From Taudactylus pleione (lineage: Eukaryota; Chordata; Amphibia; Anura; Myobatrachidae): a stretch of DNA of 64,000 nucleotides. Made by a program: the position numbers and the translations under genes. The notes beneath the pieces are model-generated. The model saw nothing but the letters and a program-made list of their open reading frames with translations. It was not told where the DNA came from and did no database searches. Positions 22,148 through 35,200 of this stretch are shown one piece after another; position 1 is the first letter of the stretch, and every line of letters starts with the position of its first letter. Where the stretch lies: the NCBI GenBank assembly GCA_031769625.1, contig JAUIMM010000016.1:17848501-17912500 (forward strand), given 5' to 3'.

Positions 22148-22585
22148 GAAATCTGCACCTGCCCCTGGCAGGTTTCATATCATTTTCTTATTGCTGTCAT
22201 CATGGCAAGAACTAAAATAAGCCATTATTTTATTACACTAACCGCTATTAGTGTGAATTTTGTTTTCTTGGGCTACTGTCTTTTTTTTTTTAGATGGGAG
22301 TTGCAGTTAATATATGTATGGCTGCAGCAGATGCTCACAGTGTTACCATTTCCAATTTACAAAAAGAGTCGTTGAACCACCCATATAGCATTTTTATGGA
22401 AAGGAAAAGACACAGCCAGTCATCTATCTACAGGTTGCCAAGTTACAGCACTGAAACAGTGATGAAGAACTAAACTGTTTCTGATGAACTGTCAAAATAA
22501 GTGTTATAATGTAGCACAATTTTCATTATATAGTTAGTATTTTTATGTATTCTTTAAAAAATAAATGATAGATATATTTTGGACA
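22148..22585 (+). other. LRRC8B: LRRC8B 3'UTR with poly(A) signal
   Basis: Non-coding sequence after the stop, with AATAAA at 22560-22565 as the first canonical signal. A longer 3'UTR using later signals cannot be excluded. Confidence 0.6.
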
Positions 22586-23414
22586 AAATGTGATGCCACA
22601 CTGAACTCTGGATCTGGGATATAACCAGCGTATGATCAGAGGAATGCAGAAAACAAACAAATATTGAAGTGTGCTAAACTACTGTGATAGCAAAGCGTGT
22701 GTGTAGCAACGTGTGTGTGTGTGTGTGTAGCCGCGTGTGTGAGTGTGTGACGCAGAAATGTATGCAACTATTTGCAGCTTTGGAAACTTACTTAGTCCTC
22801 GAAGTCCTCCTAAGCAAGGTCTGCCCTTCATTTGATGTCCTATTTTTATATGACACTAAAAGTACACAAAAGACCTTTAACTGAATAGATGTCAGTCACA
22901 CTACATATTCTTTTTGAATTCATATGAATTAAAATCTTACACATTGTAAATGAGAAACAAAATAGCGTTATATATATCTCTTAAATGACATTTCTTTGAT
23001 TGAGGTCATTAAAACCAACAGGACCCAATGAGAGCCAAAGTGGAATTTGGATAGGTAATATAAGGAGAGTTCTGTTGATCCAATGAATAGTGGCCACGTC
23101 GTCTTTAGCTGGCTGATCCAATCACATGGTCTGACAGTCAGCTTGCCAGGTGTAGGCCCATTTTGTGCAACCACTTGGATGATCAGTTGATCACATTGGC
23201 ACAGTTAGTGCCATTGAAAATAACATTTTGCTGGCAGTTCGCAGTAATCTGCCAATTAGATAATTCACCAGCCCTAATCAAAGTCTGATTGGTCCCGAAC
23301 ATATTTTAATTAGGAATAGCCTATTGCTTTGGGGCCATCCTAACATTTCATCAAATTGCTGCGTGTATTTGTGCTTTATAATTGAACTGGAATGGAGAAC
23401 TTTAAGGAACCTAA
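22586..23414. other. No gene seen; short GT microsatellite
   Basis: A (GT)n run lies at about 22697-22750. The rest shows no gene or repeat I can support. Confidence 0.3.
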
Positions 23415-23564
23415 AGGTTTATGTACTAAGCCTTGGAGAGAGATAAAGTACCAACCAACCAGTTCCTAACTGTTTTGTTACAGGCTGTGTTTGAAAAATG
23501 ACGGGCTGATTGGTTGGTACTTTATCTCAATCCACTTTCTCTCCAAAGCTTAGTACATAGACCC
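23415..23564. mobile_element. Palindromic MITE (about 150 bp)
   Basis: AAGGTTTATGTACTAAGCCT pairs with the inverted right end GGGGTCTATGTACTAAGCTT. Inner GATAAAGTACCAACCAA is also inverted. A compact foldback element. Confidence 0.8.
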
Positions 23565-26457
23565 CATAGTTATTGGAACATTTCTTAGTTAAAACCTTTC
23601 TAGCATTCTCTTTTTAAGAGGGCAGCAAGACTATGCCAGTCTAGTCAATGTCCATTTAGTACACTCCCCAACATGGTACACGCTTGTTAAGGGTGCATGA
23701 GTTTTTCATCACGTGGAGTGTGCTTCGCGCTGGTGCGCTGAATATACACCTGTCCCCTTTCCCTTTGTATGGCCATTTACTGCTGTGTAGCAGAGCAGCT
23801 GTAAATGGGACCTACCTCACCATCTGCCCTGCCGATTGTAACCGTGCCAATGAAATCAGGACAGTGGGGAGGTGTGATATAGGGTTTAGTAAAAACTCTC
23901 CAGACAAAACCGCTAATTTTATATGTAAGTGCAAGTAGGATATGAATGAGTGATCCCTATGTGATTTTGCATTGTCTGTACAGGAAGGTACTGTATGTGA
24001 AAAGGGATCCTAAGCCAACATTTGGTCTATGCTTGTGTGAGTGGCTTCATCACATAGAGATCTTGTTTAATTCTTACTACTTCCTAAAATGTTAAAAGTA
24101 CCCATAAATGCCCCTTTATCACTATTTGGTGTAGGTTCTATTGCAGACGGCATAGTCGCAGGCACGAGAAAGTGCAGCTATATGCAGCAATTACAGCTGG
24201 ACTCGTGTATTTTTGTTTGCAGCCCCGTAGGGCATCATCCAAAAATCATATATCCAGGACGAGATCTGGTCATTGGCAGCGTTTCCAAGCTGATACAACA
24301 ACAACTTGCCTCCTCCCCCCCTTGTCTAATTCAATTGACCGTATGATGTTGTCTACTTGAAAGCCAAATGTTTCTCATATTCAAATGCATAGACCTTTTT
24401 CCCCCAAATGCCCAGTTTGTGAAGTATCCATTATGAATGTTTTGCCTCTTTACTAATCAACAGCATTGTAGTTATTTATTAAAACATGTATTTTGCCAAT
24501 TTGTCAGAACTCTTCATTAAGAAGTGTTAATTGTATTTCATATATCTGATATATTTTGAATCTGTAACTGTAGCTTTAGTGACATTTGCTTATAGCTAAT
24601 TTTGATTATTATATTTTTTTTCATATTTTATATATACAATATGAGGGGTCAAATTTAGATGTACAAGGGCTTCCTAGCTCAACTCTAAATCCCTGTGTGA
24701 AATTAAAGGTAACCACTATCTATACTATATGCAAGCAGGCAAACAATGGAATAAAAATAAATGTATCTCTTGCTCCACAACATGGTTTGTCCAGGTGGAA
24801 ATTTGCACCCTTTAGACCAGAGTTTCCCATTATTGGGATTATTGTACCTGTTGAAAACAAAAGCAAAAGAATTTCTTTCTAAAGTTACATAGATAAGTTT
24901 AAAAAACCCTTTCACCTACATACAGTGGTGGTAGCAGTTTTGTGAGCTGATCACAAATTTATAAGAGTGCAGTCTCATTACTACTAGTAACTAGTGATGG
25001 ACATCCTGAGTCCGGCACCGAATGGCTGGCGGGCTTCCAACATCAATACATGAAATTCAATAGCCACTAGCCATCACATCATAACCATAAGATGGTATAA
25101 CCATCGATGGTTATACTGGTCACATGCACAGAAACAGCCGGAGCTTTACACGTGCGCACAGAGCTGCAGACACCATTTCCGGGTGTTTGCAACTTAATTC
25201 TAACAGCCATCGGATGGGCATCGGAAGCAGCAAATGATGGCTGGCGACCATCACAAACCTGGTGTTCTATGAGACCGATGTCTATATCTACTAAGAACTC
25301 TTTGGAGTCAATCCAGTTAGGTGTGAAGGGGGCAAATTGCTGTTTAGGTCCGATTTAGAACATGCCACATTTTTGCTGCTTGAACATGAGTGTAAAAATT
25401 ATAGCATGCAGATTTTCAATGCCTACAAATGGACTACTACAGGCCCTTTGTGTCTGATCCCTTTGTACAGATCACAGGTTCCTAAGTGAATTGATTGGAT
25501 GAATATTATATAAATAAAACAGCTGCTGCCATTGTGTTTAAGCAATGAGTGCCTTGCAGTAAAAGGGATTATAGAACCTCATAATAATCCACGAAGGCCT
25601 TTTTATTTTTGCCATTTATGCAATTACAATAACTTTGCTGCTGGGCAAATTACAAAATGTCTATATATTAAATGTTCTCTTTAGCCACAAATTATGTCAC
25701 TCCTCTAGCTATTTGTACTATGCATTTGCGTTTTCTTCCGTTCTGTGATAGTTGGAACCTCTCGCACTGATGTTTTAGAGCTAACACAATCTCAAACAAT
25801 TCATTTTTACTTATTGTTTTGTTCTATACATGTAAACTGATGTACAAACAGTTTTTAAGAACTATACAAACCGTCCGCAAAAATGGAGTACTGTAAATAG
25901 TGCATTGCTAATAAATTTGTGACTTAGTTTTTTATATTTTCATAACATGAGAAGAGATTTGGTGGGAACATTTATTAATTTGCTAGAAACCTGCAAAAAT
26001 TGCTGCGCACAACCTGTGGCAAATTTATAATTGAAGACGTGATTTTTTTTTGCTATGACTTACTCTTCTTCTTCCACAAAATAGGTGCACAATTAATAAC
26101 TATAAACACCTGATGTCTCGACATTTCTATAATGAAGAGGTGAATAAACCTTTGCCATTTTTCTAAAATATATATTTTTTTGGGATAAGTATAGTCTGCT
26201 AATTCAACATACAATGTTTGTGTTTAAAATGTCTTTCGTAAGGTGTGTGTGTAATCCATTAAGAAAAATCTTTTTTGTAATTTATTTGACGCTACAGAAT
26301 AGTTTGTGTTGGTTGATGGAGAGAATTCCAAAATAAATCCATCAGTTAAGAAACTAAAGCACAAAGGATGGTAAAGTGAGTAGATACTCCTTAAAGCGGA
26401 CATCTTTAAAGCTTGTGTGTGTATGTATATGACAAAAACACTGTGAAGGATGTCAAG
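23565..26457. other. No gene seen
   Basis: Nearly 3 kb of AT-rich sequence with only short open frames lacking domains. 24990-25290 carries a GC-richer, repeat-like patch (CCATCGATGG palindrome near 25100) that I cannot classify. Confidence 0.3.
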
Positions 26458-26488
26458 AGGATATATATATATATATATATATATATAT
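26458..26488. repeat. (AT)n microsatellite
   Basis: TA dinucleotide run of about 28 bases. Confidence 0.9.
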
Positions 26489-26897
26489 TCCCCAGGTTTT
26501 TAGCTACTGCCAGGTCTCCTGAAGATTATTAGCAGCTAGACCACCTGTGAGAGGCTGATAAAAGGTGTGTCAGTCTCTCACTGGCTGGGAAACCGGTAAG
26601 ATGCATGTTGACAGACACTGTCATTACTGTATGTAAGTGCTGTGTTAAAGTCTTCTATTTCTGAGAGCGATGTTAGGTCCTTCCACTGTGATAGGGGAAT
26701 CATATTGTTTAGTTACAGCCGGACAGACCATAATTTACTTTTATATTTTTTATTTTTTTTTAAGTGCTGATAATAAAACTGTCTGCAGATACTTGTACCA
26801 AGGCCCTGGAATGGTGTAACACTACTTGTCTGCTGCATGATAAATGCATCTGTTTACCCTAGGAGATACCACTCTTACCCTGATATCCCTGATACAG

Positions 26898-26898
<1 letters not shown>

Positions 26899-26935
<37 letters not shown>
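26899..26935. repeat. (AT)n microsatellite
   Basis: TA dinucleotide run close to the left side of the palindrome at 26973. Confidence 0.9.
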
Positions 26936-26972
26936 GCAAGATCAATATTATTTTTTTATATATAGTAGACCG

Positions 26973-27145
26973 GTGGCACTGAAGGCGACTTGAAAAAACC
27001 ACACAGACACTGCTTATTTAGGATCAGTGTTTCAATGCCTCTAGTATTTTCACCAGGATAGCTGATGAAAATGCTAGAGACATTGAAACGTTGAACCTAA
27101 ATAAGTGGAGTCTGTGTGTTTTTTTCAAGTTGCCTTGAGTGCCAC
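26973..27145. repeat. Inverted repeat (about 85-bp arms) with a hammerhead-like core
   Basis: Left arm 26973-27057 and right arm 27061-27145 are reverse complements with scattered mismatches and almost no loop. The right arm reads CTGATGA (27062-27068), AAATG, a 7-base loop, CATT, then GAAAC. That order matches the catalytic boxes of a hammerhead ribozyme with stem II AATG/CATT. Penelope-like elements are known to carry hammerhead motifs in their terminal repeats, so this may be a fragment of one. Activity is unproven. Confidence 0.6.
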
Positions 27146-27253
27146 CTGCCTACGATATATATGTCTTCACCCCCCCCCCCCCAGCTGTGGGAGGTAATAG
27201 GGAGGCATCGGACGCAGTAAACTATTGACAATAACATGAGTGCAGGCTCACTG

Positions 27254-27328
<75 letters not shown>

Positions 27329-27345
27329 AAAATATATATATAATT
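27254..27345. repeat. (AT)n and (AG)n compound microsatellite
   Basis: Long TA run followed by an AG run at about 27306-27328 and more TA. A poly-C tract occurs upstream at 27171-27182. Confidence 0.9.
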
Positions 27346-27885
27346 ATCTCCACTGAAGTGCTACAAATGGAATTTTAACAGAATGGATAACATACCACTG
27401 CTAATGCACAGTGGGCCTCTGGGCTCTAGTAATTCTTTTTGTGCATCCTTATGAGCAGGATTACCAGCTATCTGCAGACAATGTCAAGAAAAGCACAACC
27501 GAGTCTGCACAGAGTAGATATCTGTGATAAGCATCTCTAAAGCATACTGGTGGCCTCCACTTAAACAGTTCTTGCTAGAGCCAATCAGTCATATCACTGG
27601 GAACACTGAAACATTTTGAGGAATTAGAGACATGACATGACATTGCTATCATTATATTATTGTATCTTACACTTTTTATAATTCACTATAGAGTGTCTAT
27701 AGGATTGAATTGCAATAATTGCTTCCAATATTTACCAAAAAATGTGTTTGGAACATTAAATAGTTTGCTGATTTAATTATGTGGGTATTTACAACGTTGA
27801 GGATTTCATAATTCAATTTCCATGTGTTAAAGAAAAAAGAGGTTAAAGGATTTTGTCCAAGTGTCTGTGGAATATGTATGTGACT
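27346..27885. other. No gene seen
   Basis: AT-rich sequence without supported features. Confidence 0.3.
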
Positions 27886-27887
27886 TA

Positions 27888-28244
27888 CAGATGTGTCCAC
27901 ATACATCTATCCTCCGTGTGCTACAAGTTGCGTTACACATAACGTGTGAGTGCTGTATGACTCGGTAGGGTAGAGCGTCTTTTTGTGCAACTTTTTACCT
28001 TCAGATGAGTCTTAGTCACACAGCGGTGCGAATAGGACGCACAGGCAGCTTCTGCATAGGCTTGGTGCGTATCATTTTATTCAGCAATTGTGCGTTCTAT
28101 TTGCACCTCTGTGCGAATAAGATGCATCTAAAGGTTAAAAGTCGCAGGAAAAGACACTCGGCGCTACCTAGTCACGCCACGGAATGGAGCGACTAGAAGG
28201 GCTGTTTAACGTGTAATGAGGCTAGATGTATGTGGACACATCTG
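27888..28244. mobile_element. TA-flanked palindromic MITE, mariner-like (357 bp)
   Basis: Ends CAGATGTGTCCACATACATC and, inverted, the same 20 bases at the right terminus. TA dinucleotides sit on both sides (27886-27887, 28245-28246), fitting Tc1/mariner insertion. The centre is also inverted: GTGCGAATAGGACGCAC against GTGCGTTCTATTTGCAC. No coding content. Confidence 0.85.
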
Positions 28245-28246
28245 TA

Positions 28247-29797
28247 GTATTCCGTATTGGTTGATGGCAAGTGTAATGGTATGAACGGCATGCTGTTACA
28301 GAAAGGCCTGCAGTGTTATTGAATTAAGAGTTATTGGTAGCAAACCATGGCTGTACCTGAATTTGGTGGGACTATATAGACTCGAGTCTTGGATCCAGAA
28401 AGGTATATTCTAATTGACAGTATATATGGCTAAATGGAAATGTCATATATAATCCTGACATCTGTTCAGCAAATTAGCCCTTAAATATGTATTCAGGTAT
28501 TGATAATACATCTTAATCATAGTAAAAACTATGACGCAGGCCTGAGAGAGGAGTACTAATCAACATTGAATATTTGCACCTCTTGCTCAGATTCTCCCTC
28601 TTTTGTTACAATATTCACATTTTGGTAAATACCTTTGCAAGCCGCCAGCTATAAACACCATATACTGTGAGTCCTGTTCAGTGTTTTTAATCCTTTGTGC
28701 CCAGAAGCAGAGAGTGTTGTTGTCTCATTAAATCCTATTATGACTATTTACATTCAATATGATAACTTACATATATACAAATATACTAACTCAAAGTGTA
28801 TGATATATCAGATTAGGCATTATATTTACACAATATTACATGTTTACAATGGATATTTCATATTGGGAGAAAATAGACTGGACTGATCCTGTATTTTCTC
28901 TATATAAGAAACGATGGTAATATACTACTTGATGTGTGTACTCAGTGCATTTTGTTGACTACTGATTTAGGGCCTGATTCACTACGGATCCCCAATATGT
29001 CTTTCATCTGAGCCTATTTTGTTAATGTTTATTTTTGTTCCCTTAAAAATGTTTTCTGCATAAATGATTGAATAGAATACTAATTCATTGTTTTAAACAT
29101 CAAAACACTGGTATGCTAAAGCCAGTAGTACCTTGGATTAAACCGCTGGAAAACTTGGCAGACTGCTGCCATTTTTTTGCGTTTTTGCTGACTACAAGAT
29201 TTAATGTGACGTCAAGAACACACAGCTATGTCAGAGAGTACAGGCCAACATTATGTCATGTATGGACAATCATGCTATAAAATCTGACCCAATGTGTATA
29301 ATTACCCGACTGTAATAAAGAGCTACTATGCAGCAATGTCTGAGCTGGTTTGGTTACAATGTGTAAGCCAAAGATCCCTTATATCTGGGTCAGCTGAATG
29401 GCCAAATCTTATGTTTCTTTTGTGATCCACACAACTGGAGAAAGTTCTCCTTATTCTGGCCCTTTAAATACTGTATTAACTTTCAATTGAATATGGATTT
29501 ACAAATGTAGCGTATACTGTAGGCCATATTTGTCTGATTTAGCATTAAACAAAATTTATTTTTAAGTGTTACCAACCGTATACTGTAGGGCTATATAAAA
29601 GTTAGGAACTCCTAGTTTGTTCAATCTTCCAATAATATTTTCACCAAACCTAAAGTGTTATTTTTTATTGGCTATGGGCTCATGCAAAACGGTGCGTTAA
29701 TCCCACTATACATGGACCATTGTCACTTTGGTCAGTGTTTCATCATGTACTCTGTCTTATTTGTGTTTTATCTGATTGAAAACAGTCTTGTATCTTC
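28247..29797. other. No gene seen; 22-bp Harbinger-type end at 28969-28990
   Basis: AGGGCCTGATTCACTACGGA at 28969 is a solitary left terminus of the MITE family at 20761, with nothing of the interior. The rest is AT-rich and featureless. Confidence 0.4.
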
Positions 29798-30064
29798 AAG
29801 CTGGGTACACATTATACGATATATCTTTCCACCGCGGGTCGGAACAATATATCGTACACATCATATAGTGTGTCCACCCGATCTGTCATTTCCGGTGGTC
29901 ATTCATCCAATTGCAGGTTCTGCGACCTGGTGCTGTCACATGCAGCATGTAACCATACATCGCACCTTCATACACCGGATCATGCAGTGCATACGGTGTG
30001 CGTGATGTATCATTGCATGTCGCCGTTGCTGGGTCACACATCATATAATGTGTGTACCCAGCTT
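29798..30064. mobile_element. Palindromic MITE (267 bp)
   Basis: AAGCTGGGTACACATTATAC pairs with the inverted right end AAGCTGGGTACACACATTAT. Internal CGATATATC and CATCATATA motifs are also partly inverted. The target duplication is unclear. Confidence 0.8.
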
Positions 30065-31966
30065 TATAGAGAGAGGGTTAATGCATCAGAGCAGTAACTG
30101 AATGTTATGTACAATAGCACTTGTATGTATGAGCCTGGAAAGTTGTAGGCTACTGCTGTTTATTTCTGAATGTACTGAACTGTATTATTATTGCTTTGTT
30201 ACAGAGGTTTATATGCGCTTTTATTTCCAAATAAACTTCTTTCGCAGTCTTGTCTTGATTTCAAATCCTTTATGATACCCTTTTTTTAACAAATCAATTT
30301 GAAATCTGATCTTGTATTTTTTGGCTTGTGTATTCATAATAGTGTTTAATGAAGCATGTCAGTGTTTAAATGTTATCCTTAGAGATCTGGCGGACTTGCT
30401 CTTTGGATAGTTTATCTATAAATGTCATGTACTTGTATTGCTTGGAGTAGTAAAATAGATTCAGGCTAAAGGCAGAGCTTAATAGTGGTCTACTAAGCCT
30501 TATAGATATTATAAATCACTTTCCACATTTAACAATATTCTCCTCAGGAATGTTTTAGTAAGGAGAGACTTTTGCATGACTTTACAGCCCACAGAATGTA
30601 CCTAGGGGCGACTTTTTTTATTTTCTTTGATCTAAATGGTAATTTGTGATTCACCAAATCTAGATAAGGTAAATCACTACTTTATAAAACCTCGACAGCC
30701 CTCTCCATTCAAATAAATCATCAGTTTCTGCATATAACTGGAGTAATCTAGTAAAGGGCGATTTAGCAAAACGCCATTGAAATCTGCAAAAATAATATCA
30801 CTGTGTGCATACAGTTGAGATTGTCTATGAACTGGTGAGAAGAGTTGTCTTTTTCATTTCAATGACCTATGCATTTCAATTTATTTTCTAGCCCATGTGC
30901 TCTATGTAGCATACACACTGAAATGCATGGGATATTGAAATTAATTGGAGATTTATTCACATTTTTAAACCGGGATATGTAGTACAACTATCTGTGTTCA
31001 TTTAAATCAACTGAGAAATTAGTTAAAAATTTGGCCACTTAATTCACAATTTAAAATTTTATTTTGGCAATTTCGAATGATTAGAAACTACTGGACAAAA
31101 TTGCCCTAATAGCTTCAGTGGCAAGTTTCTTACTATAACACATGTATAGATGGGTGGCAGGTTTGTGGCATCACATGAACTGATTACCCTGTGCCCTCAG
31201 AATTTCCCTGATACTTTTACTGGATCTCTGTTGTGTCAGAATTTTACTTATGTTTATAATGTAAGCAAAGCATAAACTTGCACAGTAAACACAAGTAGAT
31301 AGCCACTACATATAAGTACCTGTGTATGTACCACCCTGGCATTCATGCAAAACAACATTGAATTACTGCCTAACAGTTTATAACTTCCTATCCTCCAACA
31401 GTCCAGATTTTCACACTCTCAGGGGGCATGGACTTGCCCAGAATGGGAATGGTTTGACCATATTGGGCTGTGGGTGGACTTGCTGGAAGTGTGACCTGAC
31501 TTATCTTAGTTTTCCAATGTGAATTGAAGGTAGTTATGCTCATTTGACTTTCACGTGAGACTAGTGTTGAGCAAGACAGTTGTATGTCATACGTGTGCCT
31601 GGGTTGTCCGTTTTATTAATATCATTACCATGGGGTTTTTATATATCTGCGCACTTGTGTGTGCTTTGAGCTGCATAGGCTATAACCTGTAACCAAACAT
31701 CCTAGGTTACAAGTCTTCTGAGCAGATAATAAAATCACTCTTTTGCCACATCAATACTTTTTACCCATATACAACAAATGCATGTGCATGGCACAAAGTT
31801 AATCACCGTAACACTAGAAAAGAAAATGTAACCAATATCAGTTCTAAATAATATACTTTTATTAATACATTTTGTATTGATGCATTACAGATCAACATAA
31901 GTCATCGTTAAATAGTATCATTGCCATTTTCAAAAAGATACAGGTAACATATACTGGTTGCATATA
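30065..31966. other. No gene seen
   Basis: Unremarkable AT-rich sequence. An AATAAA at about 30231 has no associated coding exon in view. Confidence 0.3.
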
Positions 31967-31974
31967 CTATATGC

Positions 31975-32159
31975 CAGTGTTTCCCAACCTTGGTCCTCAA
32001 GGCACACTAACAGTCCTGGTTTTAGTGATATCCATGCTTCAGCACAGATGGTTAAATTAAAATAACTGAGGTACTAATTAAGACACCTATGCTCAAGTAT
32101 GGCTAGCCTTAAAACCTGGACTGTTAGTGTGCCTTGAGGACCGTGGTTGGGAACCCCTG
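31975..32159. mobile_element. hAT-type MITE (185 bp) with 8-bp target duplication
   Basis: Ends CAGTGTTTCCCAACCTTGGT and, inverted, CAGGGGTTCCCAACCACGGT. It is flanked by perfect 8-bp duplications CTATATGC (31967-31974, 32160-32167), diagnostic for hAT. The inner CTCAAGGCACACTAACAGTC is inverted on the other side. Confidence 0.93.
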
Positions 32160-32289
32160 CTATATGCAATTAACATAAAAATTATACAGACATAAATAAA
32201 GTAGTGCTTTACAGTCACTAGTCACACTGAAAAAAAGAACATAATAATACATGTGAATATAGAATGGTTTCTAGTACTTCCGTTTGCAT

Positions 32290-35200
32290 AATATATAACA
32301 TGTTTTTATGAGCCCTGGAGGGAGACACCAGAAATGTCATAATTATTTATTCAAGGAGATAGGCGGGTCCTGTACTTCCAATCTAGTAAGATACCAGGTA
32401 GTATTTTTAAGACTATGGTGGATCTGTGTTCTGGTTGTGAGTGAGAGGGTGTCAATGTAAGATTCCCAAAGTGTAAAAAAGCGTTCCTCCTGTTTCTCCT
32501 TATGTAGGAGTGTTTTCACCCAATCTTTCCTGAACAAAAAGTGGAGTTTATTAAGAAACAAGGGCATTTGTGGCAGAGTGCTGTCCAACCAATCCTATAA
32601 CATTGTTTTCTTGCTTGCGGCACGTAAGGCTAATAAGAGCTGTTTGTTCTCCAAAAGTCATACATCTGCTTTGGTCAAAATTCCCAAAATCGTCCACTCT
32701 GGATGTAATGGAACAAAATGTATGAGTTTGGCCTCTGCTTATCTGTGGATAAGATGCCAAAAAGATTGAACAGTGGGGCAAGCCCAGAGGCAGAGATAAG
32801 TATCTGCTTCCTCTTTGTGACATCTAGGGCAACAATGACTATCCCGTTGTTCCCATATGGAATCGTCTAAGCTCCACATACATACTGGCCGGTAATGTTT
32901 TCCTAGAAAATAAAAGGGCTTTTTCCAATTTAGTTATAGTTAGAGAAGGGACATGGGTCAACCACTTAGACATGCCTCCATTAATCTTAGAATGATCCAA
33001 AATGTCCCTTAAGAAAGTATAGTGAACTGATATGGCCTTGTCATATGGTGCTGGTTGCATCAGAAGCCTGTCTAACGAATTGTCCCAACCCCCCTCTGAG
33101 AAATGCCCAAGAACAAGAGTGATATAAAAGCGGGTTTATAGGAATGCCAAAGGATAGGGACTAATCACAGCATATTGTGAAGATAATTCTGTATAAGTTA
33201 AAAGGTGCTTGATGGCAATAGATACCAGAGAGCTAATACCTTTAATCCCAGCCAATTTCCACATTGTGAAGGGGTGAGCAGCCATTCCGTCCAAAAAGTT
33301 GGGATTCTGAATTAGAGGGAGGTGCAGGGAGGGATTTAGGCCAGCCTTATTACATAGGATGTGCCAAATATTCCTGTGTACATAAAAGTGGATTTGTTTT
33401 TAAAGAGTCTGGTATCTCCTGGTCCTGGTGGAGGAAGCAAATTACGTCCATATCACCTAAGAAGTCCTGTTCAAAACAAGTGTTAGTGTACGTGGAGTTT
33501 CTATGAAGCCAGTCACGAAGGTATCTTAGAAGGGCAGCATGATTGTGGGTGATAACATCTGGAAAATGTATGCCCCCATTTGATTTGGGCTGACACAATT
33601 TCCGCAAGACTATGTGAGCACGACCTCAGCTACAGCTTTAGTCAGGATCACCGGAAGTGATCGAAGTGGATATAATAGATGAGGAATTGCTACCATCTTG
33701 AGCAAATTAGCCCTTCCTATATATGATAATTGGAGATGGTCGCATCCCTTGATGTCTTTAGAGAGAGAGTGAAAATAACTTGTCCCATGTTCAGTCTGTA
33801 TAAGTCTGCTATATGACGGGGTAGAATTATGCCCAGGTATGGTATGCTTGCATTGGCCCATTGTAAGGGAAGTTGAACTGCCCAAGGGGTTGTCACAAGC
33901 GGATCTGGTACTTACAGGAATGAACCCGGGATGGATCCAGGAGAGATGAGGGCAGACGTTTGGTATTGAGAGGACGCTGGTCTGAGAGGAGTGTTGCGGA
34001 GAAGTGATACTGGCAGAGGTGTATACTCAGAATGGAGCGTGGATACACACAACAGGTAACTGGGTAGTCAGAGAGGATCACCGTCTGTCAGAATGTAGAA
34101 GCAAGGCTCCCTCTAGGGGTGGTAGCAGGGAGTAGCACTGCTGGTCCACAGGATGACTAGGAGGCTGGAACCTGGAACAGTGGATATATGACAGGATACT
34201 TGCAAGGAGCTCAGAGAACTAGCACCCAGCTAGGCTGGGAATAACATTGCACTGGCAATTGATGGACTGCAATTCAGTCCTTAAATACCCAGAGGAAGTG
34301 CAGGATTGGTTGCTAGGACTCCCGGAATACTTTGCCTGGATTGGTCGAGAAGGGTCACCTGACCAAATCCAAAATGACAGCGCCCATGTCGTGCTGCAGC
34401 ACTGCCAGAGTGTGCTATGCTCAGACCAGGAACCAGGACACTATGCCTCCAGGCCCCTGTAGCATGCAGCGCAGACCTCCATATGCCCACGCCCCCACCA
34501 GAGGGACCCCGCCAGAGCATTCGGAGAGGTATATGCCGCTGACCCTGACCCCTCACAGCCCTGGTTGTGACAGGGGTCTTGTATTTCTACCATACAGCAA
34601 CATAGCTGTAGATTTGACCATATTTATACTGAACCCCGAAATGGAACCAAATAGGTCTATCAAGTATCAATGAAAGTGACCGTTCAGGATTGGCCACATA
34701 AAGAAGAATATCATCAGTAAATGCTGATAGTTTTATCTCTCGGCATTCAATTTTTAGAACCTGAAATGATGTCCAATTTTGAAGTATTTCTTAATAAAGG
34801 ATCTAAGGCTAAATTGAACAAGAGAGGAGATAGAGGACAACCCTGTTGGGTGCCCCTCCCTAGTGTAAAGCGGGGTCTTATGATTCAATAATAGAGCTGT
34901 AGATGGGTTACGACAGAGGTAGCATATTAGATCAATGAATCCTATCTTGAAGCCCAGCCCCTCCAATACCTGAAAGAGGTGCGGCCAGAGTACCATCTCA
35001 AATGCCTTATAGGTATCTAGGCTCAGAAGCATGTTCCGGTCATTGGGATAATTATTAGATGCTACCACTGTTGCTACTACCAAATGTATGGCCTTTACTG
35101 CATGATGACCTTGTACAAAGCCTAGTTGGTGTTCTGTTAAAAGTGAAGGGAGAGTGGTTTGGAGCCACGTTACCATAATTTTAGATAACAATTTGAAGTC

